Shown: positions 1-11,128 of the stretch, piece after piece
How positions within the stretch are numbered: the first letter of the stretch is position 1
Layout of the letters: each line of letters begins with the position of its first letter
Program-made: the position numbers and the translations under genes
Source: Dipteris shenzhenensis
Lineage: Eukaryota > Polypodiophyta > Polypodiopsida > Gleicheniales
Direction: 5' to 3' (one strand)
NCBI GenBank assembly: GCA_047967505.1
Contig: CM106539.1
DNA length: 64,000 nucleotides
Notes under the pieces: model-generated
What the model was told of the DNA's origin: nothing
Database searches by the model: none
What the model saw: only the letters and a program-made list of their open reading frames with translations

Positions 1-580
1 AAAACATGTCCCATCATGTATGACCACATGGGGTAATTGGTGCCATCAAGCTTGTCATCGGCCCCAATCAGCCCAAACAAATCATCTTTGCCACCAGACA
101 TGGTGCTGAAATACAAGGCAAATGCACCAACTAGCAAAGCAAATGAGAGAAAGGCAGCCTCTCAGAATCAAGTGCCAAAAAAACTGCCCAAGCTTCAAAG
201 TTTATGTCTGCAAAAGACTCTGCTGTCCCAAGGTGTACTTGTTGCAAGAAAAATCCCCAAAGGCAACACGAGGCCTTCCAAGGCAACACGAGGCCTTTCC
301 AAAATGCAAATGAAACAAATTGGAAAAAGCCAATGCAACAATGGCTTACCCAATGATGTACAGCAATGACAGGCTCTGAAAGCGAGCAAATGAGGGCTGG
401 AAATGAGAATTACAGCAAAAGAAGTGCTCCCACGAGGAGGAGAGCACGTACAAATGGAGTGAAAGAGATCCAATGGAGAGAAGCTCGCAGCCCGAGGCAA
501 AGGGATGCCAAATGAGGAGGGAAGGGCTCAAAGAGCAGTCTCCGGATCAATTCAGCAGCTCCAAATGGCTCCAAACGCCG

Positions 581-671
581 GCATGCAGCTCGAGGCAGCT
601 CCAAAATCTGGCACGTGGCTCGAGGCAGCTCCGAAATGCTGACGCGCAGCTAGAGACAGCTCCAAAATGCT
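581..671. repeat. 30-bp tandem repeat, 3 copies
   Basis: Three consecutive units of 30, 30 and 31 bp start at 581, 611 and 641 and share the core CTCGAGGCAGCTCC. On the minus strand they encode a 10-residue periodic peptide (FGAASS-like), which is a translation artefact unless an element ORF is shown there. Confidence 0.75.
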
Positions 672-735
672 GGAAAACCTGAGAAATGACTGGCACTCAC
701 CCCGAGGCAGCCCGTATTGCAGTGAATGTACTAAA

Positions 736-931
736 TTTCTGACAAACCGGACACAAGTACAGAATTTTCTGACAAATGTATGGATTTCCCTACAATTTGT
801 AACAGATGTAAGGATTTCCGTACAGTTTCTGACAAGTGTACGGATTTCTGTACAGTTTCTGACGTGTACAGATTTCCGTACAATTTTTGACAAGTGTACG
901 GATTTTTCATGGCAGGTACGGAATTCCGTAC
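736..931. repeat. 30-bp tandem repeat of hairpin-forming units
   Basis: Six units begin with TTTCTGACA or a close variant at 736, 766, 796, 826, 856 and 884, that is every 30 bp (one is 28). Most carry GTACGGATTTCCGTAC or a near version, an imperfect palindrome. The tract ends with the perfect 16-bp palindrome GTACGGAATTCCGTAC at 916-931. The periodicity is read directly; any function is unknown. Confidence 0.8.
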
Positions 932-1097
932 AAATGCCTCGCGACAAAATGAGGTTTTTCGCAACAGAAGTGCTTGGAGAGGTCTCAAACACTCGTGGGA
1001 GTGTGAAAACCAGCAAGACCAGCAAAAATGAGGGCTCTAGAGGCTGCCAAACAGCTTGGGAAAGCTGTCAATGGCTGAGGGAATGCATTCTTGACTT

Positions 1098-1109
1098 GCT
1101 CTAATACCA
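1098..1109 (-). promoter_or_regulatory. Primer-binding site (tRNA-Met type)
   Basis: The minus strand reads TGGTATTAGAGC, one base from the plant initiator-Met PBS TGGTATCAGAGC, and lies one base from an LTR edge ending CCCAACA. It sets the element orientation as minus. Confidence 0.7.
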
Positions 1110-1110
1110 C

Positions 1111-1390
1111 TGTTGGGTGTTGAAAGCGATGGAAGCTCAAAAATGGAAGCACAATGGAGAAAAACGAGATGCTGTAATAGATTGCTGCAAAACTGAAGTG
1201 TGGAGGCTCAAGGGAGAGCCAACATAACAAAAACCTAGGGCTAACTGCCCTAACTGGACTAAGTGTCCTAGCTGACCTAGATGGTACATAAACTAACTAT
1301 ACCAATAGTCTTAACTGACTATAACTAGGCCTGCAAGGCTCATACCAAGGTATAAGTGGCATCTATGGATAGCCCATGAGATAGCCTACA
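1111..1390 (-). mobile_element. Probable LTR, ~280 bp
   Basis: The left edge (minus-strand 3' end, CCCAACA) is fixed by the adjoining PBS. The right edge is inferred: the minus strand shows a purine-rich tract (GGCGAGATTGGAGAGAG, 1391-1407) directly before TGTAGGC, the expected polypurine tract plus TG start of a 3' LTR. If right, one LTR has a PBS on one side and a PPT on the other. No second LTR copy is in the window to confirm the length. Confidence 0.45.
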
Positions 1391-1419
1391 CTCTCTCCAA
1401 TCTCGCCTCGGGACATACC

Positions 1420-2660
1420 TTTTCCATCATTGGGATATACCTTTTCCATCTTTGTTAACTTATCTACCACTACCCAAATAGCATCGTGGTTGACAAAGGT
1501 GCCTATCTTACAAGTTACCATCTTTGTCAACCTATCTACCACTACCCAAATAGCATCATGCCCTTGATGAGTTTGTGGTAATCCCACAACAAAGTCCGTG
1601 AAAATACTCTCCCTTTACTTTCGAAGATATCTAGAGGATGCAATCACCCTCTAGCCTTAAGGTGTTCCACCTCACTATACACTGTTGGCATTTTACAGCA
1701 TAGTCTGTAACCTTCATCTTAGGCCCGTAAGTGTCCGTTTTATCAAGTCATAGATTCACTGAATTCCTGGATGATCGGCAGTCAAAGCGTCATGACATTC
1801 ATATAGGATCCTCCTAATCTCGGCGTCATTAGGAACACAAGCCGTTCTAGTTCGGAACAGCAAACCATTCCTCATGTAGAACTGACCAACTGCCACCTGA
1901 GAATCCCTTAGTCTTGGTCTAAAAGTTTGGAGCTCCTCGTCTGGACTTGATGCCAATACCGACCAAAATGATTGTCAGTTAGACATAGCCCTCTCAGAGA
2001 ATCAAAAAGGTTAGCTCCAATCTCGGTAAAATTCAAAGAGTTTACCTCACCAATGCAACTCAAAGAATCGGGCAATCTTGTTGAAGCTACCCTTGTGATA
2101 CCTAATCTCCACGTCAAAGTCTTGCATCAATTCAGCCCAATCCCTTCCTTCCCCTCAACTTAGGCCTATCACAAATGTTCTTATAGACTCGTGGTCTGTC
2201 AATACAACAAACTTGGATAGACACAGATAATGTCTCCAAGCTTTCCTTGCATGAATAACCACATATAGTTCTTTTTCCTGAGTATGCCACTGAACCTAAG
2301 TATCATCTAGCTTTTTACTATCAACAGCTACAGGTCGGTCCTCCTGAAATAAAGCTACACCGACTGCAAAATCACTAGCATTAGCTTTGACCAAAGATGG
2401 TCGGCTAGGATCCAGTACAAGTGATTCTTTCACCTTCATCTTGAAATTCTGAAAAGCCTTATCAAGCTTTTCATTTCAGGGAATAGGACTGTTGAACCGC
2501 AGTCCACGTCCTTTAAGGACTTTTGTCAAAGGAACCGTTAGCTTCGAATGATTAATCCCTCATTGACTTCTTAAGAAAGACTATGAATCCTACAAACGCT
2601 CAAAGTTGCCTTCCTGTTTGAGGAACAGGCCAATTGTAGTCCAAACCTGCGTAATGTCAA
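1420..2660 (-). pseudogene. Ty3/gypsy pol remnant (RT end, RNase H, integrase)
   Basis: Minus-strand frames contain gypsy-type pol pieces in the usual order. The RT thumb/connection region is near 2420-2650 (FQNFKMKVKESLVL-like, then ANASDFAVGVALFQ). RNase H follows near 2170-2330 (EKELYVVIHARKAWRHYL, VLTDHESI). The integrase zinc-binding region is at 1756-1956 (LLFRTRTACVPND, YECHDALTADHPG). An integrase-core start is at about 1430-1580 (DAIWVVVDRLTKM), where a ~75-bp stretch is duplicated so that the motif occurs twice. Stops and frame changes are frequent and no complete domain is open. The superfamily call rests on domain order and these motifs; the element is long dead and truncated at both ends. 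Confidence 0.8.
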
Positions 2661-4149
2661 GAGATTCGGAATTCTGAACAGCTCACCACCACAATGAGCA
2701 CATAATCGATATGACAGTCATGCACACACCTTCATTTATGATGCCAAGCTCTACCATTATTCGACCCCAATACATGAGGCAGAGAGCAGCATTCATACAT
2801 AAATACACTGCAATAACGACAACCATGGCCCACGAGTGGTTTCTCCAATGCCCCTACCATGTGAGCAACAATGTCAAGAGTCGACGCTCTAGTGATTGAG
2901 GCACCTTCAATGCTGGCATGTATTTCAGGACAATCATGCGTTTGCAACTCTAAAGCCTGCTCTACTTTGACAAAATAACTCTGGTTTCAGATAGTGAATT
3001 GCCCTTGACAACAGAAGGGACATTATATGCTGGATAATGATATAATTGTATTAATCATGAGTTCCACGATGAATCCATCCAGAATGATTCGAGATGACAC
3101 GAATACTTTCCAATCTGTGACGTTAACATCAAAATTTTGAGAACTACATACATATGGTGAGAAAACAAACATCATGACAGACTGTAGCCACTCTGAAATC
3201 TGAAATAGATATCCTGTGGAGGCTCATGGTAGAAAAACTACAAAGTTCAAGGCCTTGTTTTCACAATTTGCTCCTTTCCTAGCTCTCCGTCGCAAAGGAG
3301 AAGGTTTAGTAAAAAGTGTTACATTGTGAGCTTATAAGTAATTCAGATCAGTAAAGAATTTTAGAACCGAAAATCTTGATTCAATACTTTTGATGTGTAA
3401 AAATGAAAAGCGTGCTTACACCTATGTCATTTGATGGGGGGAGAGATCATGACGTGGCGATAATGTGCCCTTCCCTGTTCCCAGGTCTGATGATGTGCCC
3501 TTCCTGATCTTCCCTTCCTAGTAACTCGAACCCAGAAGTAAAGCATGAGAAACCATGCATACTCCTTGTTGCAATTAGAACTATCTAGAGAAAGTTTGGA
3601 AGGCAGAAAGCGTCAGTCTCTATCTTCCACTTCTTATCTATCAGCCCAAGGCTGGAGCTGCTGTGAGTCCAAGTAACAACACCCAATGAAACATTTGGGT
3701 CAAATTCAGTGCTGTTTCTGAAAACAGTAGATATCTTCATAGTTGTAGAATCTATCCATTATATTCAACCTTACAAATGGCTATTCCTTAACATTATTCC
3801 GTTTCATATCCGTCCCATACTTCCACTCTCTGGTTGTGTCACAAATTATTTATCGTTATGGTTCGCTTCTGGTCACATGCTAACTACGACATGAGTACAG
3901 GACTCGGCTGGCACTAAATCCCAGCACCTTCGATTGACAGCCAAAAGCATCGTAGTGTTGTGCATGGTGATAATCTCAAATGGAAACCCGGTACTTGTTA
4001 GATAAAGGGCGAGGCGACTGATAAAGTTGTTCGCAAACTAGAATAAGGAGTGCGGTTCCGTTGCAGGACATGTACATGAGAATCTACAAAATAGCCAGCA
4101 TTAGGGTGTTATTTAATTTCATATACGGGAAGACTGTGAGTATTTATTC
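2661..4149. other. Intergenic, nothing identified
   Basis: Only short frames with no recognisable motif on either strand. The part nearest 2661 may be further decayed gypsy pol, but I could not match it. Confidence 0.4.
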
Positions 4150-4470
4150 TCACATTTCATATTGATCATTTCTGCTTTTCAGGAAAGCGACCTTCGCTGA
4201 CGGGTTTTGCGTGGAGAATCCGAGCTGCAGGCGGGCGACGCTAAAGTTCGAATTGATATGGACAGCAGAACTCGGTATGGAAAGTGACGGTGGCCTACCG
4301 AGAGCAGAGAGGCGAGTTCTGGAATTCTCCAAGTCTTTGGCAAGTTGAACCCGGGCGAGGTGATGATCAGGAGGGATAGATTCGGGAGGATGTCCATCGT
4401 GAGCGAGAGAGAGCTGAAAAGCAAGACAGGAGACGAGGAGCAGCAAGAGGAGGGAGGGAGCGGTAGCCAT
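4150..4470 (-). CDS. Possible secreted-protein first exon, unknown family
   Basis: A 106-residue minus-strand frame starts at an ATG (4468-4470). The N-terminus has the form of a cleavable signal peptide: MATAPS, then a run of leucines and other hydrophobics to about residue 22 (SLA), followed by a polar stretch with HDGHPP. The rest is mixed, with a possible amphipathic helix (LARVQLAKDLENSRTRL, about residues 39-55) and one N-x-S site (NFS, about residue 75). I do not recognise the family. It could be the 5' exon of a longer secreted or cell-wall protein whose other exons lie to the left or have been lost, a small secreted peptide, or a chance ORF. The higher GC than the flanks slightly favours genuine coding. 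The start region is duplicated 120 bp upstream. Confidence 0.35.
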   Translation of the reverse strand: MATAPSLLLLLLVSCLAFQLSLAHDGHPPESIPPDHHLARVQLAKDLENSRTRLSALGRPPSLSIPSSAVHINSNFSVARLQLGFSTQNPSAKVAFLKSRNDQYEM

Positions 4471-4711
4471 GGAGGCTCATGAAATGGGAACTTGGAAGGA
4501 TGGAGCTATCTCATGATGAGGTGATGACGATGAGGTGATGAGGTGGCACAAGCTTGCCTGACACGAGGTCGGTGGCGGATGGCCAGCCATGGAGGCTGAT
4601 GAATGGGAGCTTGGAAAGATGGCCGGACTTTTGAGCTCTCCTCTCTCCTTGCGATGAGTGATGACGATACTCATGATGAAGCTCATGCGGTGGCACACGG
4701 TATGCTTGCCA
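4465..4711. repeat. ~120-bp imperfect tandem duplication across the start of the secreted ORF
   Basis: AGCCATGGAGGCT at 4465 recurs at 4585, and the downstream sequence (ATGGGAACTTGGAAGGATGG versus ATGGGAGCTTGGAAAGATGG, then GGTGGCACA) follows in both. The right copy is longer by an insertion. The minus-strand start codon at 4470 therefore has an upstream relic at 4590. Confidence 0.65.
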
Positions 4712-7502
4712 TGTGTACTTTTCTAGCCATCATTGCTCAACTCTAGCTTATTCCAGAGTGAGGCAGGTGGTTGATTGCATGGTGCGGTACACTGATGCTA
4801 TGGCATAGACAATAGCCACATGACACAACAAGACGGGCATGCTTCAGATTGCATGGTGGGCACTGGGTACTACTTCCTACTTTTACTAGTAGCATTCAAT
4901 ATGGGCTGATTCTCTCTATGAAAATGGCAGTCGAGCCTGGACCTTTTAACGATATTCATGATGAGGCACACGTATGCTTGTGACGTGTCCTTGCCTTTAA
5001 CCCCGCCGTAAAGGTCGGAGGTCGATGCAGGATGAATTTTCATCATCTGATCCGGCCACTTTCATTAGACAATGTCCCGCCCATTCAAAGGCAACAATAG
5101 TGCCAATGTCTAGTTCTTGGCGATGGCAACATGATGATGTCGTGGCAGTGATGGCAGTGTAACTGACTAATTCTCTTGGATGCGACGCAATGAGGATGTG
5201 GTGGTGCGATGATGACGTGGTGGCGCTGGGGCAATAATTCTGGGCCCATCCCTTAGCACTCCATGTGGACGAATCACATGGGGTCACAACATTTGAGGAT
5301 GTGTCTCATCTCAACTATAAAAAGAAAGGGAGCTAAAGGCAAATACAACAAGAAGTAAGAACTATGGACTCTTCAACAAAGAAACTAAGAAGTGTTACCA
5401 TTGAGGTTTCTATTACTGTCCTTCCCTTGGTACGTCAAAGGTCTTAAGACGGTCTTTCACACAAATCAAAATCCAATGGATGTGCTTGGTTAGGATGATG
5501 GCAGACATATCACACGTGTAATACATGTCACCATGAGGTAGCCGTCATTGGTCACAATTGTCATGATAATCTCATTTTACATTGCATGCCTCTTAAGAGA
5601 GTGGGTTTGTCCCTCCTTACATATTATGATTCCTTTCCTCTTGTGATGTAGATAAAGATTGATGTGGTTCCATATATCCTTTGCAACTTTGCATTGACTT
5701 GTGCTACCTCCAAAGCAATTATATCAATAGATATGATTCAACAAAGTGATAAAACTCCACAACCAACTTTTTTGTTTGAACGTTAACATTCATGAGAACA
5801 ACTTTTTCCCCCTAAAATTTGTTGTATCATTGCCTCTTAAGAGCATTCCAAGGACTACTATGTTTTTCAGAATGGTTACTTCGTGGAGATGGACATAATT
5901 GTACTGGTAGGTAGGGTAGGTGGACATACTTGTATAGTAGGCAGGGATTTTGGAGGGCATGGTTGTTTACCTATGACTCGAAATATAGCTCAAACTAGGC
6001 CTAAATGCATCAATGGTGGTTCTATAAGAAGTCAATTTCCTTAAATGTTTTGGGTTATTTTGTTTACGAAAGTAATATGTATGATATTTTGTAGCTATCA
6101 CCAAGAACCCAAAGTCTTGCATGGTTGAATAATATACAACTGGTTTTTGTAGCCCCCCCACTCTTGATAGTGTGAAAATGCATTTTCATCCTATTTTGTG
6201 CAATTTTGAGCTAATCATGTGCATTTTGATCTTATTTTGTGCAATTTTGGGCTAATTATATTTTAATCTTTCCACTTAATTAATTTTGCATGCTTTAGAA
6301 ATCTCATTGGTTTATCTCAAGCATGAATGGACATGATCTAGTAAAACATTATTTCTTGTCCTTTCCTTCTCACCTGCCATCTTACCCTCCAACCAGGCAC
6401 CCACTTTGTATGAAATGCCCGCACCCCCAAAAAAATACACACATGCACACCTTTTGTACAGACTTTGAGAGTATGCATGGGCTCTAACAACTAGGAGTTT
6501 GGGTGTTGCCCTTGAACATGAACCTCGAGATACCAAAACATTAGAGACAATGGCCATGCCACTAGGTAACCCTTGAGGGCCTTCAAAGGCAAATATTGTC
6601 GTGAGGTCTTATATATTTTATACCACTTATGTTCTCAATCATCTTAAAACATCTAAGTAGTTTTGTTTGAACTTTGTGAGGTGAATTTCAGACAACATAC
6701 ATTAAGAAAATACGACTTGTAATTGTGTCATGACTTTTGTTATCTTGTCCTATATCATTATTCAATACTTGTAGACAATGGATGAACCTAACAAGTACTT
6801 TCCAATCAAACAGTCTTTAAAGAATTGAAGGATGTTCATATGCACACCCCAAGTATGTGCTAATGCACATGCTCATGATTTGTTTCAAGCCATGGGTTTT
6901 ATATGGTGGAAATGAATATAATCAATGACATAAATGTGACAAATAAGCATCAATGTAGGGTTGTTTTACATCATAAATTATTGAACATTTGTTGATGCGA
7001 AAGATGGCTTTTAAAGTCTCCATTGAAGTGTGTCACAATTACATATTGTCGATCCTATTACTAAATTGTGAGCTTTTCTTTTTTAAGTCTTTGGTAATAA
7101 TTTATTGCATGTCTAGCTTTCTAATTTCATATACCACTATTGACTTTTGCTTCTTTGTTTTCATGGAAGATCCATTGGTACTCTCCACATCATCTATAGC
7201 TTTTTCACCTGTCATGTCTTCTCTATAAGAATTTGCATTAGGAATGTACCCTGCTCTTGTATGGATCTCCTCTTTCAACTTAAAAATGGCTCCTGCATCA
7301 TCTTTCACCATGGCTTCTATCTCTTTCTCAAATCATCACCAGCATCTACGCAAACCATGGTGCCTCTCTTGTATACAAGCTTGATTAGCGTGGTTCCATG
7401 TTCACAAGGTCGGCTTTACACAGCATGCAATACAAAGGGATTGGAGAATTGAGCATGCCTTCTTACACATTTTCCCTTCATCCTTGGAAGATGACACAAA
7501 TA
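4712..7502. other. Intergenic, nothing identified
   Basis: AT-rich DNA with short frames only. Around 5020-5280 there are repeated GATGATG/GTGGCA motifs. I found no retroelement motif, RNA gene or convincing coding exon on either strand. Confidence 0.4.
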
Positions 7503-7507
7503 TCTTG

Positions 7508-7740
7508 TGAACAAACAAATATGGAGAGGGAGAGGAGTAGAGTGGAGATGAGGAGAGAGGGCACATCCAAAGAGCACACCACAAATGACTAACTGTATAC
7601 TAGTATTAGGTGAAAAGAATGAATATCTACAAACCCCTTTAAGGTTAGGGTTAGGGTTTCCAACCCTTGTGTCTTTTAGCACTCTTTTGTGTTAGTGCTA
7701 TGCACATATCAACACATGATGTTGAGATGATTCCTCAATT
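7508..7740 (-). repeat. 3' LTR of the 7508-11341 element
   Basis: Matches 11129-11341 over its length (AGATGAGGAGAGAGGGCA, CACACCACAAATGA, TTTCCAACCCTTGTG, CAACACATGATGTTGAGATG). It starts TGAACA on the plus strand, directly after TSD TCTTG. It is 20 bp longer than its partner, partly because of an extra GGTTAG next to a telomere-like GGTTAGGGTTTCC. The terminal CA is changed to TT, so this LTR is older or mutated at its edge. Confidence 0.85.
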
Positions 7741-7838
7741 CCTTCCCTCAAGATCAACATCATGAAGTAGGCCTTCCCTCAAGATTTGATCATGGAGAAT
7801 GGAAAAAATGGTTTCATCCATGCAAATCATTGTTGATG

Positions 7839-8923
7839 CTTTGTCATGTGAGATGATGCACCACTGTCGATGTACCAAGGATGTTGATCTACTTGATCAA
7901 CTTGATAGTTACATCCCTCTTTGGATTCACAATCAATGTCAGTGAACACTAGGTCAGTCTTTTGCATATCCTCACTTTCAAGATACATTGTGTAAGGTTC
8001 ATTGGCATAATGACTCTGACTTGGATGCCCACCAAGGTGATTTTAGCTTCCATCTATTGATGCTAGATTGGACCTCCTTGGTCATACTACTTCTTGTGGC
8101 AATCTCTTTCATAGTGTCCAAACTTATGATAGTAATGGTACTGAATGTTTGACATGTTGGTGGACGCTTTCCTCGTTTCTTAAAATCTCCCTCTATTGGA
8201 GTGATTTTCTCTTGGATGCTAATCCTAATGGTGCTGTGGATATGATGCTATTGAGTTGTGCTAATGACGACTTCTCTGAGATGCTCTACTTCTACCTCTA
8301 CCTCTCTCTGAGGCTATGAGTGCTTAATAGAATGACATTTATGTGCTTGAATGGCACGAGTCCTCGGTTCTTCACCAAGTAAGGAGAACTTGAACCATCT
8401 CTATAGTCTGTCCTGCTACTGCAAGTTGATTCTTGTAATCCTTAATCCCAAGTATATAAGCATGACTAGTTTCATTATTATTGTGAAAACTCTGGTTGAT
8501 CTAGTTTCTCAGTGTGAGAATCCTGGATGTGTTCTTAGACTCATAAAGAGGTACAAACATATCCCACGCTTCTTTGGATGTCTTCAATGTGTTGAGTTGT
8601 CCAAGCATGACATCTAGCACATTTTGTTTGATCAAATGATCTACATATTTATCTTTCTTGTCCCAGTCTTCCTCTCCTCATGCAATGATAGGATCTACTG
8701 TAGGTGTGGACACCGTTGGTCTAGGTGTAGATACTTCTACTTACACTACAACAATGGTGGGAGTTGCTACAGGTTCACTAGATGGTCTAGGTGTAGACCC
8801 ATCTACATACTCCCATTTGTCTTGAAGTACAAGGATGGTCTCCATTTGGCATTTCCATGTGCCTTAGTTGGTCTTGCCTAACTTAGCAGATGCCTCCAAA
8901 TTGGGGTTGCTAGTGGTAGACAT
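7839..8923 (-). pseudogene. copia gag with zinc knuckle and protease start, decayed
   Basis: Read leftwards from an ATG at 8923 (MSTTSNPNLEASAKLG), the frame gives a copia-type gag: GTWKCQMETILVLQDKWEYV at about 8790-8870, then DHLIKQNVLDVMLGQL and TSKEAWDMFVPLYES at about 8520-8650. A zinc-knuckle relic lies near 8085-8140 (YHYYHKFGHYERDC), in which the first two cysteines are tyrosines. An intact aspartic-protease motif WYIDSGASSHMT follows at about 7845-7880. Several in-frame stops (TAA/TAG) interrupt it. In autonomous copia elements integrase and reverse transcriptase would follow; here only ~100 bp separate the protease motif from the LTR. The knuckle would not bind zinc as it stands. 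Confidence 0.85.
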
Positions 8924-11116
8924 AATGTACTCAAAGTGCCTATGAAAAATGTTATCTATATCAACTGCAAAACACTATCTGTATCAAACTACTAGTGAAG
9001 ATAGAACTGCAACATATATCCAATATGTTACAAGGATTATGTGGAAAATGATGCTGAAAATAGTACAGAGGCTTTACAAGGCTCGAATAACTTGCACAAA
9101 TGCTATATAAGGCTTTACAACAATGAGGGCATGTGAGTGCATAATGAAATTATGTGCAATCTGCCCACTGAACAAACCGACAATACCTCTGAACACTCTG
9201 AAGTCTTCTCACTAAGATCCGGTTTCAGGACATGTGATGATGTGAAACCGCATATGAGCGTAGGGACTGACTTCGAGTATGGATATTTTTGGCATGGCTT
9301 TGATTGGCTGCTTTTGAGTTCTCTCCTTTATGGATAAACTAATGTACGCTAATCTAGAGTTAGACCAACCGTTGAGCGATAAAAAGTGAGAAATGGTTTC
9401 TTTTCCTTTTGTACTTTTAGGCATGGGGTCAGATGCATTGATGAAGAGGCTTAAATGTGTGCAAGAAGTATATTTCATGCCGAGGATGAAAAGTGTGTAA
9501 TACAAGCATCAAAATCAGTGCGTGATACAACGAGCACATAGAGCATCAAAAATTGATTGATTTTCCTTTTTGGAGCGCCCTCAAATTTTTCTTGAATCAA
9601 GATATATCACTTGATCAAGGTGGAGGGGATGAAATGGCACTGTGGTGATGTAGCAGATGGTCTCACATGTAAAATAAGAAAAGTGTGCCTTGCAATGGGT
9701 GTCCACGTGGAGCACTATGCTAAGGTGGCAGTTGGGTGCACATGCAGTATGCAAAGGGTGATTGGCAAGGGGTAGCTATGCTTAACAAGGGCTATGCCAT
9801 GTGGCAATGCTGATGTGGCTTCTAACATGGTAAGCTGATGTGTCAAGGTGACATGGTGATGCTGATGTGGTAGCTAAGCTAGGGGGCTAATGTGGCAGAT
9901 AGAGTGCCATGTGCCAATTGGTTGACCAAGCCTTGGTTGTATGGTGACCGTGTAGATTAGGTTGGATTGAATTTTGCCATGTGGCAACAAAGGGGATTAG
10001 ATAAGATTCTCTAGAAAATTTGATTTCGGTGGAATCTTTAGAGATTTCATTGGTGGCCATGGTTTTCATTGAGTTGAGTCTGAAGATGAAGTGAGTCATT
10101 TGCACTGCTTTGGAGGCACCTTCTGGTTCTTGTCCATTTGTGGCTTGTTGTAGAAGTACACTAAAGAGTGTGCGCTATGGTTGTCAGCTACCGCTCCTAG
10201 CAGTCACACGTTGGAGATATAGTTGTTGTGCTTGGCATAGAGGTGTTGGCCACCATTGTAGGCACTGGTTGCATTGTATTATTGCACCTTAGTTGCTTTT
10301 GTTGCTTGCCATAAAGTTGTTGTAGCTTGTTGTTTCAATTGGGCACTTGTCTTGCACTTGGCTATAGCTCAAAGTCGTTGTAGGACTCGTTTGCTTAGAT
10401 TAATGGAAAAAGGAGGTTTTTGATGTAATCGAAAAGCTTGGGCATCGCTTTGGCAATGGGAGTGTAGGAGCTCTCTTTGCTAAGTAGCAGGGGATGTGCT
10501 TTCTAGCTCTCTTGTGTCTTCAGCCCAAGAGCTCAGTGCAGGTGAGCGTGCTTGGATGCGGGTAACAACTACTTAGTGCTAAGGCATTTAGATTATTATT
10601 GTAGTCCATGTAGAGCCTAGTAGAGGCTGCCAGTGTAGAGGCTACTTGTTGGCCAAGCCTTGCTATTGCTTTGGCATTGTAGTAGATTCCATCCTATTGC
10701 CTTGTTTGTAGTCGAAGTGGGTTGCTTGCTATTGAAGCTCTTTCACACCTTGTTGTACAATGAGGTGAGGTTCTCAAAGGTCTCTTAATCAAGGCTTTCT
10801 CTCTTGGAAGCAGTGACTTAGGGAGAACAGACAAAGATTCTCTTTCTCACTAGGATCTCTTTCTCTCTCTCAAAGCAAAAAACTAAAGTGAATGGGCTCA
10901 ACTAACAATCACTCTAGAAGAATCTCTCAATGAACAAAATAAGAACTCACAAATCTCTCTCTCTCAATCTTTAGATCTCTCACAAAAGGAACAAATGGAG
11001 ATTTTCAACTCTCAAGGACAATTTTATTTTAGTGGAAGAGAACTCTCATGAAGAACACTCAAGACTCTTGATCTCTCAATCTCTCACGAGAATTGCACCT
11101 TGATGGAAGGTGCAAC
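8924..11116 (-). other. Long untranslated leader of the gag-only element
   Basis: About 2.2 kb lies between the PBS and the gag ATG. It has no recognisable domain. It includes a region (about 9690-9985) with many copies of ATGTGGCA/GCTGATGTGG-like motifs and a CT-rich tract near 10850-11100. A nested insertion cannot be excluded. Segmental copy A begins inside it at 10792. Confidence 0.5.
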
Positions 11117-11128
11117 GCTTTGATACCA
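11117..11128 (-). promoter_or_regulatory. Primer-binding site of the 7508-11341 element
   Basis: The minus strand reads TGGTATCAAAGC, one base from the plant initiator-Met PBS, and abuts the LTR ending TGTTCA at 11129. The second copy lies at 47654-47665. Confidence 0.85.

Larger units (their letters stand above)
1..1097 (-). other. Leader-like internal region of a minus-strand LTR element
   Basis: This stretch lies on the internal side of the primer-binding site at 1098-1109, so on the minus strand it should be the start of the internal region of an LTR retrotransposon. I see no recognisable gag motif. Open frames on both strands arise from short tandem repeats (581-671 and 736-931) and a doubled ~20-bp unit near 262-300. 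Assignment to an element rests only on position next to the PBS. Confidence 0.4.

Noticed and set aside
667-1104. 145-residue plus-strand frame
   Set aside because: Spans the 30-bp tandem repeat and opposes the element orientation; periodic translation without a domain.
7640-7662. Interstitial telomere
   Set aside because: Only two to three TTAGGG-type units, located inside an LTR.
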